A stretch of DNA of 64,000 nucleotides from Effrenium voratum (lineage: Eukaryota > Sar > Dinophyceae > Suessiales > Symbiodiniaceae): NCBI GenBank assembly GCA_963377175.1, contig CAUJNA010000482.1, positions 15,001 to 79,000 of the forward strand, read 5' to 3'. Below the pieces are notes generated by a model, which saw nothing but the letters and a program-made list of their open reading frames with translations, ran no database searches and had not been told where the DNA came from. The stretch's first letter is position 1. Every line of letters begins with the position of its first letter. This document shows, one piece after another, positions 1-9,695 of the stretch. Both the position numbers and the translations under genes were made by a program.

Positions 1-1505
1 AAAGTCTTTCCAGTCCACAGTAGCGCTTAAGCTCACCAGGCCGACATCTTTGCCAGGAGCCCCGGGCGGTTGCGGCTTTCTAACTCCTTCTCCACCACCC
101 AGCTCCCAATCGACCCAGTACAGCCTAGGACGCCGGCAAGGACTGACCTGACCACTGTCAACATGCCAGGGCCCAAAACTATGGCCTCACTCATGTGATG
201 CCTGTCACGGTCATCCATGGATGCAACACTTCCATGAGGAACCTCACCTGGCACCATGGGAAACATCGGCGGCGCGGTAATCCGGGGCACCTCCGCAAAG
301 AGGCAGCTTCGTGCATCTTTCAAAGCACCCTTCTTGTCAACGTTGAGCCCGGAGACCCCCTGGCAAGGGGGTCCGGCTCCTATGAGCACTACTCCTACCG
401 AGGAGAACTGGGTGGACCACTGCAGAACGACTTCCTCAGTTACGGTGCGGACATCATCCCACATCACGGTTCCTGGGAAGAAGCTTTCGACAACCCTGCG
501 GGCCGGGGCATGTGATTCAACAGAAATGTGTCCACACATAGGCAAGCCAAGCGCATCGCAAGCCAAGCGAAGAGCACCAAGGCCATCAAAAAGGCCTACC
601 GTCAACACCTGACACATGTCATGGGGTTCAGGCCACTCCCCCCGGACACTGGCCTGGGAGGCATGAACCCCATAACTCGTGAGGCCTTTTGTGACGCAGA
701 TGCCTCCACCAGTGGTGGACGCATCACTGGCAGTGACATCTCCTACCAGCTCACCCCGGAAGTCCAGTTGTGCCAGAGGGACCAAACACAAGAAACGCAC
801 CAGCTCGGCCACCACGGCAGGAGGTAGAAGCTGGGGCTTGCCACCTCCCTGCTTCAGAACCTCAATGTGACGCCACACGCAATTGAGGGCACAAAACAGC
901 GGGCGCCTGAACATAGCAATGTATACCAGTCCTCCGGCGACCACTTGCAAATGTTTGAGGCCAGCTCGGCCCCACACAATCAGCTCCACCGCCAGCCCCA
1001 TGTACTTCAGTACTTTTTCCGGGCGGGGATAAGCCACCCCTTCTTGGCCCCTGACGACCGCACCTTGCACCTCTGCCCTTTCAGCACTAACCACACTCTT
1101 CCTGGGATGCCGAGGCAGGCAGGCCGACTCGTAGGCCTTCCTGACAGCCTTCTGTTCCGGGCTCTCCCTCCCCTCCAGCCTGAAGGCCAACTGGGAGTCC
1201 ACTCTCTGGATGAAATCGAAGTTGTCGAGGTCGATCCTAAAAAGGTGGGAGCTCGCGGGGAAACTCTTGTCCTTCCGGATCTCTTGATCTCCCGTCAAAA
1301 GGAGGGCGTCCACGCTCCTAATCACGTTACGGTGCACATGCTGGGCGATGCTAACACTGTTAAGGAACCCCATAGGGAGGACCTTGGCGGCAAGGACGCA
1401 CTTCCTCCCAGTAAGGGAGGAGGGAACGAGGTCCTCTGGGACAAGCTTGTTAAACCTCAGGAATCTTTTCCACGCAGGGGCAACCTGGAAGAGATAGAAA
1501 AAGCA
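1..1505 (-). pseudogene. pol, 3' half: RT motifs B-E, RNase H-like segment, C5 DNA methyltransferase
   Basis: In the minus frame that opens at about 1505 (CFFYLFQV), RT motif B reads LPMGFLNSVSIAQHVHR and the motif C position reads DLDNFD, with DN in place of the usual DD. A segment with TASDASTTGGG looks like the first RNase H strand. It is fused to a cytosine methyltransferase: motif I is GLFDGLGALRLACDALG and motif IV is GAGPPCQGVSGLN, whose PCQ carries the catalytic cysteine. Motif VI (MESVASM) needs one missing base near 225. Motif VIII (CRRPRLYWVDWEL) is intact but in another frame (about 70-110). The frame is lost and regained around the motif VI block by opposite one-base indels. It continues past the left edge. 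Once it would have methylated DNA C5; this copy cannot be translated through. Confidence 0.85.
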
Positions 1506-2506
1506 GACGACAGTAGGGCCACTTCAGACCCCTCCAACACGAAGGCGGACATCCCCGAAATTTGGGGCAACGTTCCAACGTCACCGGAAATACCTCGGCA
1601 GTTTCTGTTCAAAGGGATCAAGTTCATGATCAACCGGAGTGTCTCCTTCCCGTTCACAAACTCGCCTTTTCCAACTCCGAACATGCCATTCAGGAGGGGT
1701 TGACCTTGTATGTGGAACAGCTCATCCAAAGGCACCACCTCGCAGATCCCCTTACCCACCAAGCCTTGGCAAATAGAAGGCCACTCTTTGGCATCGGCAA
1801 AAACTCGGGGAGGCTTGCCTAGGCTCATCTCATTTGAAGGGACCAAGAAGTCCTCGAAATGGTCCACGTAAAAGCGGGTTCCAAGGGTGCAAAGCTCTGC
1901 CAAGTTGAGTTTCCCTACTTCATCCGGGAGAGCAGGGGCAAGGCACTCCCAACTAAGGTTGACAGCAAGTTTCACCTCATCCCCCTTGTAGTCAATGCCT
2001 TTGACTCTCAGGAAGTCCGAGAAGTTCACATCTTGAAAAACCTCACTCCAACTCTCACAAACCTCAACGGCCGCCGCGAGTTGTTTCACGGCCATGCGTC
2101 CAGCGTGCGAGGACCGGCCTTGCGGGTCTGTGCATCCCGCAAGGGAGTTGAGACTCCGGCACACTGCGGACAGCAGCGCATGCTTGGCGGGCGAAAGCTC
2201 GGATAGGATTGCTAGGGGAAGAGGAAATACGGATTTCCCTTCCATGGGCTGGGACTTGCAGCGCAACATTCCAACATTGAACAGATCTAGCAAATCCACC
2301 AAGCATCCACCGGCCTCGCCTAAGGTTAACCCTGGGAGCCTCAGCTTGATAGCGTTCAGCCGCTCTTGCACGGCCAGAGGGCGCCCAGGAGGGGGACCTT
2401 CACGGTCGACCGCCTCCCCGGCTCCCCCAGGAGAAAACTCCACCTCGGAGCCCTCTCCCGAATGCCTCCTCTTCATCACTTCTTCTCCTCCTTCTTCTTG
2501 GGCCAA
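1506..2506 (-). pseudogene. pol, 5' part: linker and N-terminal RT, truncated at motif A
   Basis: The ORF starts at an ATG at 2506, inside the end of gag. A variable N-terminus is followed by RT fingers: GMFGVGKGEFVNGKETLRLI and then MNLIPLNRNCRGISG. It ends FVLEGSEVALLSS, after which the reading frame breaks near 1505. The next block (1-1505) resumes with CFFYLFQV. In RTs of this type the first catalytic aspartate (motif A) lies exactly here, so a small frame-breaking deletion has removed it. The missing residue is inferred from RT family knowledge. The rest is read directly. Confidence 0.8.
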
Positions 2507-4046
2507 TCTTTTGCACGACCCTTATCTTTCCCCTTCTCGCCTTGTCCTTTTCCACCACCTTTCTCATCTCTGCCTCGCAGCCCATACGGCACCCAACCTG
2601 AATCTGAACCTCCTTTTTCTTGTGCCCGGGAGCCAGCAGACAAAGCTCGGGCCTCATCTCGTGCCACCTTAGCCGCATCATGCACCTCGGTATAGCGCGC
2701 CACACAGGATGCATCCATGGGCAGGAGCTCCATCTTCTGCATCACCGAATAGTGAAGGCCAGAGCAACGCCTTGTCCAGCCCGCTCTTGATCCTTTGCAG
2801 CCAAAAGCTCGGGCCTCATCTCGTGCCACCTTAGCCGCATCATGCACCTCGGTATAGCGCGCCACACGGGATGCATCCATGGGCAGGAGCTCCATCTTCT
2901 GCATCACCGAGGAAGGCCAGCAGCAACCTCCAGGCTCTTGATCCTTTGCACCAAAAGGTCGCCTAGCTCTGCAGCCCGGCCTTGCAACAGGAGGTCCAGC
3001 CCGTAGCACAGTCGTCTCGAGCCATTGGAGGTGCCATCCTCGACATCAAGGTCTGCCTGAAGTACATGGTGCTCAGAGGAGGGAGCGGGCCATCCTCCAA
3101 ATCCCACAACTGCCCCGTGTTCTTCAGGAGGCTGGCTCGCATCTCCCTGATTCCTTCAGCCGCCAACACGCCGGGGAAGCGGCGGCCCACCTCTTCGGGC
3201 CTCGTGCTGCATCCGAACAGCTCCTCGGGCTCCTCCTCAGACATCGAGGACGATGAGGCTTTTCCTTTTCTTCCTCACTGTCCTGGATGCACGCCTCAAC
3301 AAGATTTTCCTCACCACAGGGTCCGGGTCCAATCCCGTGGACCCCACCACATCCTTCAACGCCTTCTTACCTTCAAGCACCACCTTCTTCCTCTTTTTCT
3401 TTTCTCTCTTCTCCTTAGCCTCCTTCCTCTTCTTCTGATCCGCCTCCAAGTCCCCCGCCTCGGGCTCATAGGAGTTCTCATCAGGAGCAAGAGCTCCCGC
3501 AACTCCTGCATTTCTTAGCTTCTCTGCTTCTTCACGAAGAGCACGATTCTCATCGGGTTCCACCCTGCACGCATTTGACATCCACGCCTCAGAGGGCACA
3601 CCCGGAACTTCGCGAAACACACGACCATGTACCAGGCCATCCTCGCAGAGCTCCTGCTCGCACTCCCGCGGACACACATGCAGCTTAATGCGCCCCTCAG
3701 GAGTGCCTGAGACATACTCCAAGAGTCTTCCGGATCGGGTCCCCTCCACCAAGAGGTCCAAATAAACACCGGACCCCTCAATGCGGGCACCCTTGACAAC
3801 TCCCACCACAGAAGTTTCTTCCATCCAGTAAACGCATGGATCCAGCCAGATCCTCTGCAACTTTCCCAGGCTGACCATATCGAGCTCGGCCAGCACCAGT
3901 TCATCTCCTCCTCCCACACGGCGACGGCGCCTAGGAGGGTTCTCCCCATTCTCTATCACAGCAGCAGCCGGTCTCCTCAAAATCCCAGCAGGGCGCCTCA
4001 CCAGCGGCAAACCTGCTGCGGGCCTCCTCAAAATCTTAGGAGGCAT
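2476..4046 (-). pseudogene. gag-like protein with RRPA repeats, frameshifted
   Basis: The ATG at 4046 opens MPPKILRRPAAGLPLVRRPA; the RRPA repeats are a basic N-terminal signature of dinoflagellate retroelement gag proteins I have seen. A conserved core follows (VYLDLLVEGTRSGRLL, HVCPRECEQELCEDGLVHGR) and then a lysine-rich tract. The frame changes near 3240, continues as ELFGCSTRPEEVGRRFPGVL and LLKNTGQLWDLEDGPLPPL, changes again near 3000 (LLLQGRAAELGDLLVQRIKS), and ends in a GKGQGEKGKDKGRAKDWPKK tail that stops at 2476. The tail overlaps the start of pol. No CCHC knuckle is visible. Presumed role: packaging of element RNA. Confidence 0.7.
2642..2910 (-). repeat. In-frame 162-bp tandem duplication inside gag
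   Basis: Positions 2642-2748 and 2804-2910 are identical except for one base (cacacaggat versus cacacgggat), offset 162 bp, which is 54 codons. Similarity continues more weakly into the spacer. Both copies encode VMQKMELLPMDAS and RYTEVHDAAKVARDEARA in the same frame, so the duplication kept gag open. Confidence 0.9.
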
Positions 4047-4060
4047 TACTCCAGCCTCCC

Positions 4061-4897
4061 TCAACGGCCCCGAAATAGGGCCTGCCTCTCACGCTTCTTC
4101 TTGCCTTTGTTCTTTCCTCCTTTCCAAGGGACCACCGCCCGGGGTCTCCTAACAGCTCGAATGGGCCCAACCCAAGCACTGCCAACTCCCGACTCCTCAG
4201 GAACAGGAGAGGCAGCCGCTTCAGGGCTATCCTCAAGAGAGGCGGCCGCCTCAGGGCTATCCTCACCCTCCGACTCAGTGAGGGACACCTCGTTGGCCTC
4301 CCTCCTACCGGCAGCCAACTCCGGAACCTCCTCAGGCAATTCCGCAGGGGAACGGGCCCTAGGAGCCGGGGGTGGGGGATCCCTGGGAGGCACGGGCGCC
4401 CACAGGTGACGCAGAAGCCTCCCTCCTGCGATGCCTAGCCCTTTCTCGGCTTTTCCTCCTCCGGGAGCTGCGGCTCCTCTTGCTCTCCTTCCTCCTCCGC
4501 CTCTCTGGCGTGCGGGAAGCCCTTGGGACCTCCGGGGCTGCCTTGGAGGTAGTAGCAGGAGAGGACGCCGAGTGCGCCCCCTCCCGATCCCCTCCTGCCG
4601 GAGGGGGCCAGCGGGCTCAGCCGGCCCGAGAGCCCCTAGCCCCGCGGGCACCACAGGCCCAGCACCACCGGCTTTGACCTGGGCGAGAGTGCGACCCTCC
4701 CGCTGTCTCTGGAGCCGAGCGCCCCAAGACAGGAGGGTCGAGGAGAAGTCCCTGATCCTTCTCCCAAGCTCCTCGCTGTCCTCCCGCTCAAAACCACGGA
4801 GGACAGCGAACCGGAGCTGCTCCAAGGAGCTACACACCGTGCACCACCGGAAGGTCCCGTACCGACCTTCACACAGTGGGCACGGCTGCTCCCCCAT
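4061..4897 (-). CDS. Upstream ORF of the retroelement with paired CxxC motifs, function unknown
   Basis: This 278-codon ORF begins at an ATG at 4897. It starts MGEQPCPLCEGRYGTFRWC and continues TVC, giving two CxxC pairs that could bind zinc. Proline-, alanine- and arginine-rich sequence follows, with a repeat of EDSPEAAAS and a basic end (KNKGKKKRERQALFRGR). It stops 14 nt before the gag ATG, so the two look co-transcribed. I do not recognise a family. It may be a first gag or accessory ORF of the retroelement. Low complexity weakens the coding case, but its position and length support it. Confidence 0.5.
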   Translation of the reverse strand: MGEQPCPLCEGRYGTFRWCTVCSSLEQLRFAVLRGFEREDSEELGRRIRDFSSTLLSWGARLQRQREGRTLAQVKAGGAGPVVPAGLGALGPAEPAGPLRQEGIGRGRTRRPLLLLPPRQPRRSQGLPARQRGGGGRRARGAAAPGGGKAEKGLGIAGGRLLRHLWAPVPPRDPPPPAPRARSPAELPEEVPELAAGRREANEVSLTESEGEDSPEAAASLEDSPEAAASPVPEESGVGSAWVGPIRAVRRPRAVVPWKGGKNKGKKKRERQALFRGR

Positions 4898-4975
4898 CCA
4901 CCTACGCCAAACCTTAAACTGACGTGGCTGCGGCAGACAAGTGCTTTACTCTTTATACCCGCTACGTGAGTCCAT

Positions 4976-5284
4976 GTGTGTGTATGTATGTATGTAAACG
5001 ATCCGTGTCGTATGTATGTATGTATGTATGTATGTATGTATGTATGTATGTGTGTATGTGTATGTGTGTATGTATGTATGTATGTATGTATGTATGTATG
5101 TATGTATGTATGTATGTATGTATGTATGTATGTATGTATGTATGTATGTAGGTATGTATGTATGTATGTATGTATGTATGTATGTATGTATGTATGTATG
5201 TATGTATGTATGTATGTATGTATGTATGTATGTATGTATGTATGTATGTATGTATGTATGTATGTATGTATGTATGTGTGTATG

Positions 5285-5316
<32 letters not shown>

Positions 5317-5467
5317 TGTATGTATGTTGTATGTATGTATGTATGTATGTATGTATGTATGTATGTATGTATGTATGTATGTATGTATGTATGTATGTAT
5401 GTATGTATGTATGTATGTATGTATGTTTGTATGTATGTATGTATGTATATGTATGTATGTATGTATG
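4976..5467. repeat. (TATG)n microsatellite
   Basis: About 490 bp of TATG repeats with a few base changes (TGTG, TATA) and one-base register shifts near 5327 and 5426. All six frames stay open across most of it, giving meaningless MYVC or THTYI proteins. It abuts the 5' side of the retroelement. Confidence 0.98.
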
Positions 5468-5545
5468 CGCCAGACGGCTTGTCTCGGCGGTGTTTTGGAC
5501 GGAGGATTGCCCCGAAGGTCCAAATGTGGGGCGCAAGTTGGCAAG

Positions 5546-5643
5546 TCCATTTAGGGGAAATAGATGGATATCCCCGGTAGATGAGAAAAAACCACCAGGG
5601 AAATCGATTTTTCGAGCCAAACATCCAAAAAAGGACACCTATG
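5546..5643. mobile_element. Family J fold-back element, degraded copy
   Basis: The right end CAAAAAAGGACACCTATG matches the terminus of the copy at 44901-45006, and the interior TTAGGGGAAATAGATGG and the ACCACCAGG block match too. The left end is degraded (GTCCATTTAGGGG). Confidence 0.6.
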
Positions 5644-5829
5644 GTCATATCACTTGTTTGGGGATGTGATCCAACTGGCGACCGTTTTTGGGCGAGTTTC
5701 AGGTCTGGCCCATGCTGCGAACCCTTCGGTCTGCGGCTCCGGAGGGTCGTTACCCTGAACCCTGAAAACAAATGCACCGCATCCACAACATCAAAACAAA
5801 CCCGGCCACCAAAATCGCCTAACCCCTAA

Positions 5830-5923
5830 TTGGTGGTTGGGATCGTTTGGAAACTCGAACCCCTGGCTGTTGGGGCTTCACGTGACTCCCCTCTACCTGC
5901 CAAACCGCCAATCCAAGCCACCA
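5830..5923. mobile_element. Family K element with TTGGTGG ends
   Basis: The left end TTGGTGGTTGGGATCGTTTGG is mirrored by CCGCCAATCCAAGCCACCAA at the right. The flanks are CTAA and CTAG, 3 of 4 bases alike, in line with the 4-bp duplications seen for other families here. Related copy at 8273-8384. Confidence 0.55.
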
Positions 5924-6015
5924 ACTAGAGGGAAGCTGAGAAGAAGAGGCACAACCGGCCCCAGGCCCCAAACAACCGCCAAAAACGGCGCCAGCCCGGC
6001 TCTCGGAGTTTCGGC

Positions 6016-6057
6016 CTTGGCTACGGCAATGAAGGTGCCAGAAGAGTCCAGAAGGTC
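6016..6057 (-). CDS. Permease exon 11: DxxDxxGT signature
   Basis: Forty-two nt, phase 0 on both sides, encoding DLLDSSGTFIAVAK. The AzgA family has D(L/I)(F/L)DTxGTL at this place, in the membrane segment that helps form the substrate site, so both aspartates are kept. Acceptor CTCCAG followed by GAC; donor AAG followed by GC. No later exon was found before the (TATG)n array and the retroelement. Confidence 0.85.
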
Positions 6058-6097
6058 CTGGAGAATCGCAGAAATGGGGGTGTAGGTTTGTTTGAGG

Positions 6098-6475
6098 CTA
6101 CCCTTTTGGGGGGGTTAAAGGGAAATCCAACGGAACAGCGAACCCCATTTTGGGATCCTTGGGGGCCCGAATCTCTTTCTTTGACACCTTCCCATTTGCT
6201 ACCTTCTTGGGATTCCTTTTGAGAACCGTGTGCCTTTTCGCGGATCGAAATCCAGTTCCCGATGTGCAGCCAGGGTCAAGAACATCTTGCAGACATTCAA
6301 GAATGGAATGGGGTGCTTCCCTCATCCATCCGAGCAAATGATCATACTTCAACCAAAAATCAGAAAAAGACCCCACCTTCACCTTGGGTGACGGCGCAAC
6401 CCCCGGAAAAACGTGTGACTTCTGCTTCGTAGCGAAAAGGGCGCCAAGCTTGAGTCGCTTGGCGAATCTCGTCAA
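6098..6475 (-). other. Intron 10 segment with a 126-codon open frame, not assigned
   Basis: An open minus-strand frame (residues such as KSHVFPGVAPSPKVKVGSFS) lies between permease exons 10 and 11. I see no family match and no clear splice sites, and the permease reads correctly without it. Probably chance, or an old repeat. Confidence 0.25.
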
Positions 6476-6573
6476 CAGAAGGCTCTCTGACGAGTATCAG
6501 GAATGTTGGAGGTGTCTAAATTGAATATGCGGCCGACTTTTTGTTTCGGGATTTTCTGTCCCACGCCTGTTGT

Positions 6574-6620
6574 CGGTTTAGGGTTGGTTTAGGGTGGGTT
6601 TAGGGGAGTGGGCTTAGGGC
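6574..6620 (+). repeat. Degenerate TTTAGGG telomere-like repeats
   Basis: GGTTTAGGGTTGGTTTAGGG, then GTGGGTTTAGGGG and GGCTTAGGGC: three TTTAGGG units and one variant in under 50 bp. TTTAGGG is the telomere repeat reported for dinoflagellates. This is an interstitial cluster in intron 10. Confidence 0.45.
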
Positions 6621-6718
6621 GGCTTGCTTGCTTGCGTGCGCGTGATTGCGTGCGCCTACTTGCTGGATAGCCGCTGAGGGAAAAGCAATCCAGCGAGGAA
6701 AGAAGCCTGAAACTCTAT

Positions 6719-6831
6719 GGCTGTGGGTCAAAACCCCGTACCCCCAGTGAACATCCCAATCCCCACTAAAATAGACTAAAATGGGTGGTGCACCTACCCC
6801 AAAATGGTACCATTGGTGTTGACCCACGGCC
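6719..6831. mobile_element. MITE family A, copy 1
   Basis: Terminal inverted repeat GGCTGTGGGTCAA at the left and TTGACCCACGGCC at the right. The interior carries CCCCAGTGAACATCCCAATC and a CCCCAAAATGGTACCATTGG block shared with the copies at 24015 and 49618. Flanks are CTAT and ATAT (3 of 4). Confidence 0.8.
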
Positions 6832-7077
6832 ATATAGCACCCGCCAGCGGACCGCTTTATCAATCAACAACGCAGGATTTCAATACCTGTAGACGAGCTG
6901 CAAAACGGCGCTCATGGGTTCTGCGTTCTTGATGAAAGTACCTTCAGGTGAGCTTTGGCCTGCCATGTACGCTTGCCATCATTTATGGACTGTTGGGCTG
7001 TTCGGACAAGCCTGGTTGGGTTCATTGCACTGCGGTTTCTGTCGTCTGACAGAACCCAACAGCCCACCGTATCAATT

Positions 7078-7155
7078 GGTTGTGGGTCACAATTAGAGGA
7101 TCGCAGGTTCCATTTGCCAGGGTTGCATGTTGGATACTACTTTTGACCCGCAGCC
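7078..7155. mobile_element. MITE family B, copy in reverse orientation
   Basis: Ends GGTTGTGGGTCACAA and CTTTTGACCCGCAGCC. The interior GTTCCATTTGCCAGGGTT is the reverse complement of the block seen in the copies at 17209 and 55089. Flanks AATT and ATTT. Confidence 0.7.
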
Positions 7156-7697
7156 ATTTCCGCCGGTCTTCTCTGGATACGCCAGACGTTCTTCTCAAAA
7201 AAAAAAAAACGTCGCATCAAGCGCTTGTTGCTCAAAAGAAATGAATTACACGGGCTCGGAAGTATCTGGCCAAAAATGTTCACCACGACAGTCACCCCCG
7301 TTCAGTAGTAGGTTAAACTTTAACCTCAAGAGAAACCACCCCAGTTTCCAGAAGAGTCAAATTCAGGTGAGGGATGAAACGAGCAAGAGTTGGCCTCTTG
7401 AGCTTCAGAAGAAGGTTTTCTGCCAGCCATACGTTCCACCCGTCTGATCGCTCAATCTCAGGTAAGCGTCCAAAGTCTCCTTCGGTTCGCAGAAGCCACG
7501 AAGCCAAAAAGCAGTTTCTTCGGCTCCGGAAACTGCTTCGGAAGGAAAAAAAATAGACAATGAACACCTCCATTTTCCTGGGAGTTACTGCTGCGGCTTT
7601 TTCTTTTGGGGACTAAAGCAAACCCAAAAAAAAATGGGAGCCTCCTCACGCACCGAGGCCTCGGGTCCTTGGGCCCCTCCCGCTGAAAAACCCGCTC

Positions 7698-7768
7698 CGT
7701 GTAGCAGAAGGTGAAGACCGCCGTCCAGAACGTCGCCGCGGTCGTGGGGTCCGACAAGGCGCTGAAGC
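7698..7768 (-). CDS. Permease exon 10
   Basis: Seventy-one nt encoding FSALSDPTTAATFWTAVFTF and then CYT, the segment that leads directly into DLLDSSGT of exon 11. The acceptor is CGCGAG followed by GC, completing a glycine with exon 9. The donor is a GA dinucleotide after TACACG, chosen because it restores the family's FxDLFD spacing. A GT eight bases on is an alternative. Confidence 0.8.
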
Positions 7769-8272
7769 CTCGCGGGTCGAGGTGAGATGCCGGGGTCGGT
7801 CGTCCTACCCATGGAACATGTGGATGCGGATTGTTTAGGGCGCCCCCATTTTGACAAACATATGGGACCCCGCGTGTATGTCTTTTTGAGGGTACCCAGT
7901 TTTTTGTGGCCTTACAAAAGGGACACCAGCACGAAAACCATCTCCCTTTTTGGGGGGGGGATGGGGGGGGGGTCCTCTAAAACAAGAAAAGCTCATATGA
8001 TCCCGGCGCATATGATAATATGTTGTTTCCTCTGTCCAACGGGTTCAGGCAGCCATAAGTGAAAAGGTCGCGGGGAGAATAAGCCCCTGGCGGCTGCTCC
8101 TACAAGAAGTCCAAAGAAAGGAAGTCTAAATGTTCCTACATTGTTTTCCGTTCCGCTTTTGTTCTGCGAATCCTGGCTCATGAATTGTCCCGGCCGATCG
8201 GTCAGGTCGAGGCAATTCACTGCCTCCGGTGTTTGCTGGGGCTTGAGGCGAAATAATCAGCTTCCCCCCCAT

Positions 8273-8384
8273 TTGGTGGTTTGGAGCCCGGTGGTTTGGC
8301 GGTTTGGACTGGCGGTTTCTCATGTCCCCTCTACAAGAACCAGAGGTTCAAATCCAAATCCAAACCACCAATCCAAACGACCAA
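8273..8384. mobile_element. Family K element, copy 2
   Basis: TTGGTGGTTTGGAGCCCGG at the left; CCACCAATCCAAACGACCAA at the right, close to the right end of the 5830 copy. No target duplication is visible. It contains GGTTCAAATCC, which resembles a pol III B box but has no tRNA fold around it. Confidence 0.5.
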
Positions 8385-9046
8385 TTAAGGGTTGCCTGAA
8401 GTAAGATTTGAAGAACAAGACACTCAGAATCCCATGACTGCCACTCTGACTTGCCATCTCGGGACTGGGAGGGTTCCCTTGTGAGATGGGCCAGGTCATT
8501 CCCCAACCTGACCAAAAAGGCGGCAGTTGCAGCGCAAGAAGAAGCACGAGGCGCGGACAGCAGCACAAAAACATCCCGCAGACCGGACTTCCATTCTTGT
8601 CCTTACTTGGAAGTGTGCCATTCAAAATCACCCCAAACAGCCCGCCCGCAAAAAAAAAAAAACACAGAAGACACACTCTCATGAACAGTGGTGGTTTTAA
8701 AAAGAAGCGCATGAAACTGGAGCCAGGTAGATATGCGCATGAAACTGAAGCAAGGGGCTGGCTTCCGAGGGCAAGGTCACTTGTCCAAAAGATTTGACCT
8801 CGCCGCAGAATGAACTAAGAAAGACAGCACTAAAACCCTCGGAAACAAACGCTTGAGAGCCAGTCCAATGCTTTTGGCTCCTGTGGAATTCCTTTGTTCC
8901 TGTGCTTCTGTCCGAGACGCCGCTTAAGCCCCACGTGTCCTTCCCACACGGACCCTTCGAGCATGATATTTCCCTGCCGGATGTATGTCCGATTCGCCGA
9001 TTTTTGGGGGTTCCCTTCAACAGCTCGCTTTGTGGAAGTTCCCATC

Positions 9047-9147
9047 CTTACCCCTTAAAACTCCAAGGATTGGGGGAGTTAACCTTTAGACATATAGCCC
9101 ATGTTACCCAAAAAGTTGAGAACAGTTTTATGCTTTTCAGAGGTAAG
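9047..9147. mobile_element. MITE family D, copy 1, with CATC target duplication
   Basis: Starts CTTACCCCTTAAAACTC and ends TTTTCAGAGGTAAG, an imperfect inverted repeat. The interior GACATATAGCCCATGTTACC is shared with the copies at 15725 and 61101. It is flanked by CATC at 9043-9046 and CATC at 9148-9151. It lies in permease intron 9. Confidence 0.88.
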
Positions 9148-9619
9148 CATCTGGCCTCAAGCACCAAAAGCTCAAAATCCAAACCACGCGTTGCTGGTGG
9201 GCTGCATGCTCTTCCCGAAACATTGCAAGGGAACCAGAAGACGCACATCCAAACCACCAAGGCGACCAATCCGAGCCACGTGGGCTTGCCTGATACTTGG
9301 CCGGCCAAAGTCTGTGCCCTCGTCCAATCTCATTCTGCCCTGGTCATGGTTCCTTCAAAGTCAACTACATTCCTTTTGCGGTCCATGACCACCGACAAAA
9401 AAACATATGCGGCATCCTTGTTTGAGGTTGGACAGGTGATCACCAACCCTGGTTACCTTTATACATGATATACAACAATAACATCGATATCTTAAATCAA
9501 AAAGTATCAGACTCAATATCATATAACCATGTTGCATGAATAAGTCAAAACAGAAACAACGGCTTCAGTCCAGGCAAGTGTTCACCAGCCCTGTCCCCCA
9601 TTGCGCCCTGTCGGTCCGC

Positions 9620-9695
9620 CTTCAAACACAGTGCCCACGAGGCCCTCCAGCGTGGGAGCACTCACAAAGCCCTCGGGCAAGTAGATGCGGAAGCC
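9620..9695 (-). CDS. Permease exon 9
   Basis: Seventy-six nt encoding GFRIYLPEGFVSAPTLEGLV and then GTVFE plus the first base of a glycine. The P(E)xFVSxP pattern is typical of the external loop before the DLFD segment in AzgA proteins. Acceptor TGCAG followed by GGC; donor GC. Confidence 0.75.

Larger units (their letters stand above)
1..4897 (-). mobile_element. Decayed retroelement: CxxC ORF - gag - RT - RNase H - DNA methyltransferase
   Basis: Five coding blocks on the minus strand follow the order expected of one element: a CxxC ORF (4897-4061), a gag-like protein (4046-2476), then pol with reverse transcriptase, an RNase H-like segment and a C5 cytosine methyltransferase, leaving the window at position 1. 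Gag and pol overlap by about 30 nt in different frames, as in elements that reach pol by frameshifting or reinitiation. At least six frame changes and one deletion show it is dead. No LTR or target-site duplication can be seen because the 3' end is outside and the 5' side runs into a (TATG)n array. The class (LTR or other) is therefore unresolved. It lies on the same strand as, and downstream of, the last visible permease exon, so it may sit in an intron of that gene (inference). Confidence 0.85.

Noticed and set aside
4935..4965. TATA-like GGGTATAAAGAGTAAAG upstream of the first retroelement
   Set aside because: Dinoflagellate promoters generally lack a classical TATA box, and without LTRs its position means nothing.
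5690..5790. Candidate twelfth permease exon after a TTTTCAG acceptor
   Set aside because: In the phase required by exon 11 it meets a stop within four codons, and the peptide does not resemble the family.
8310..8390. Possible tRNA or tRNA-derived SINE because of GGTTCAAATCC
   Set aside because: No cloverleaf arms pair around it; the sequence belongs to family K, whose other copies lack the B box.
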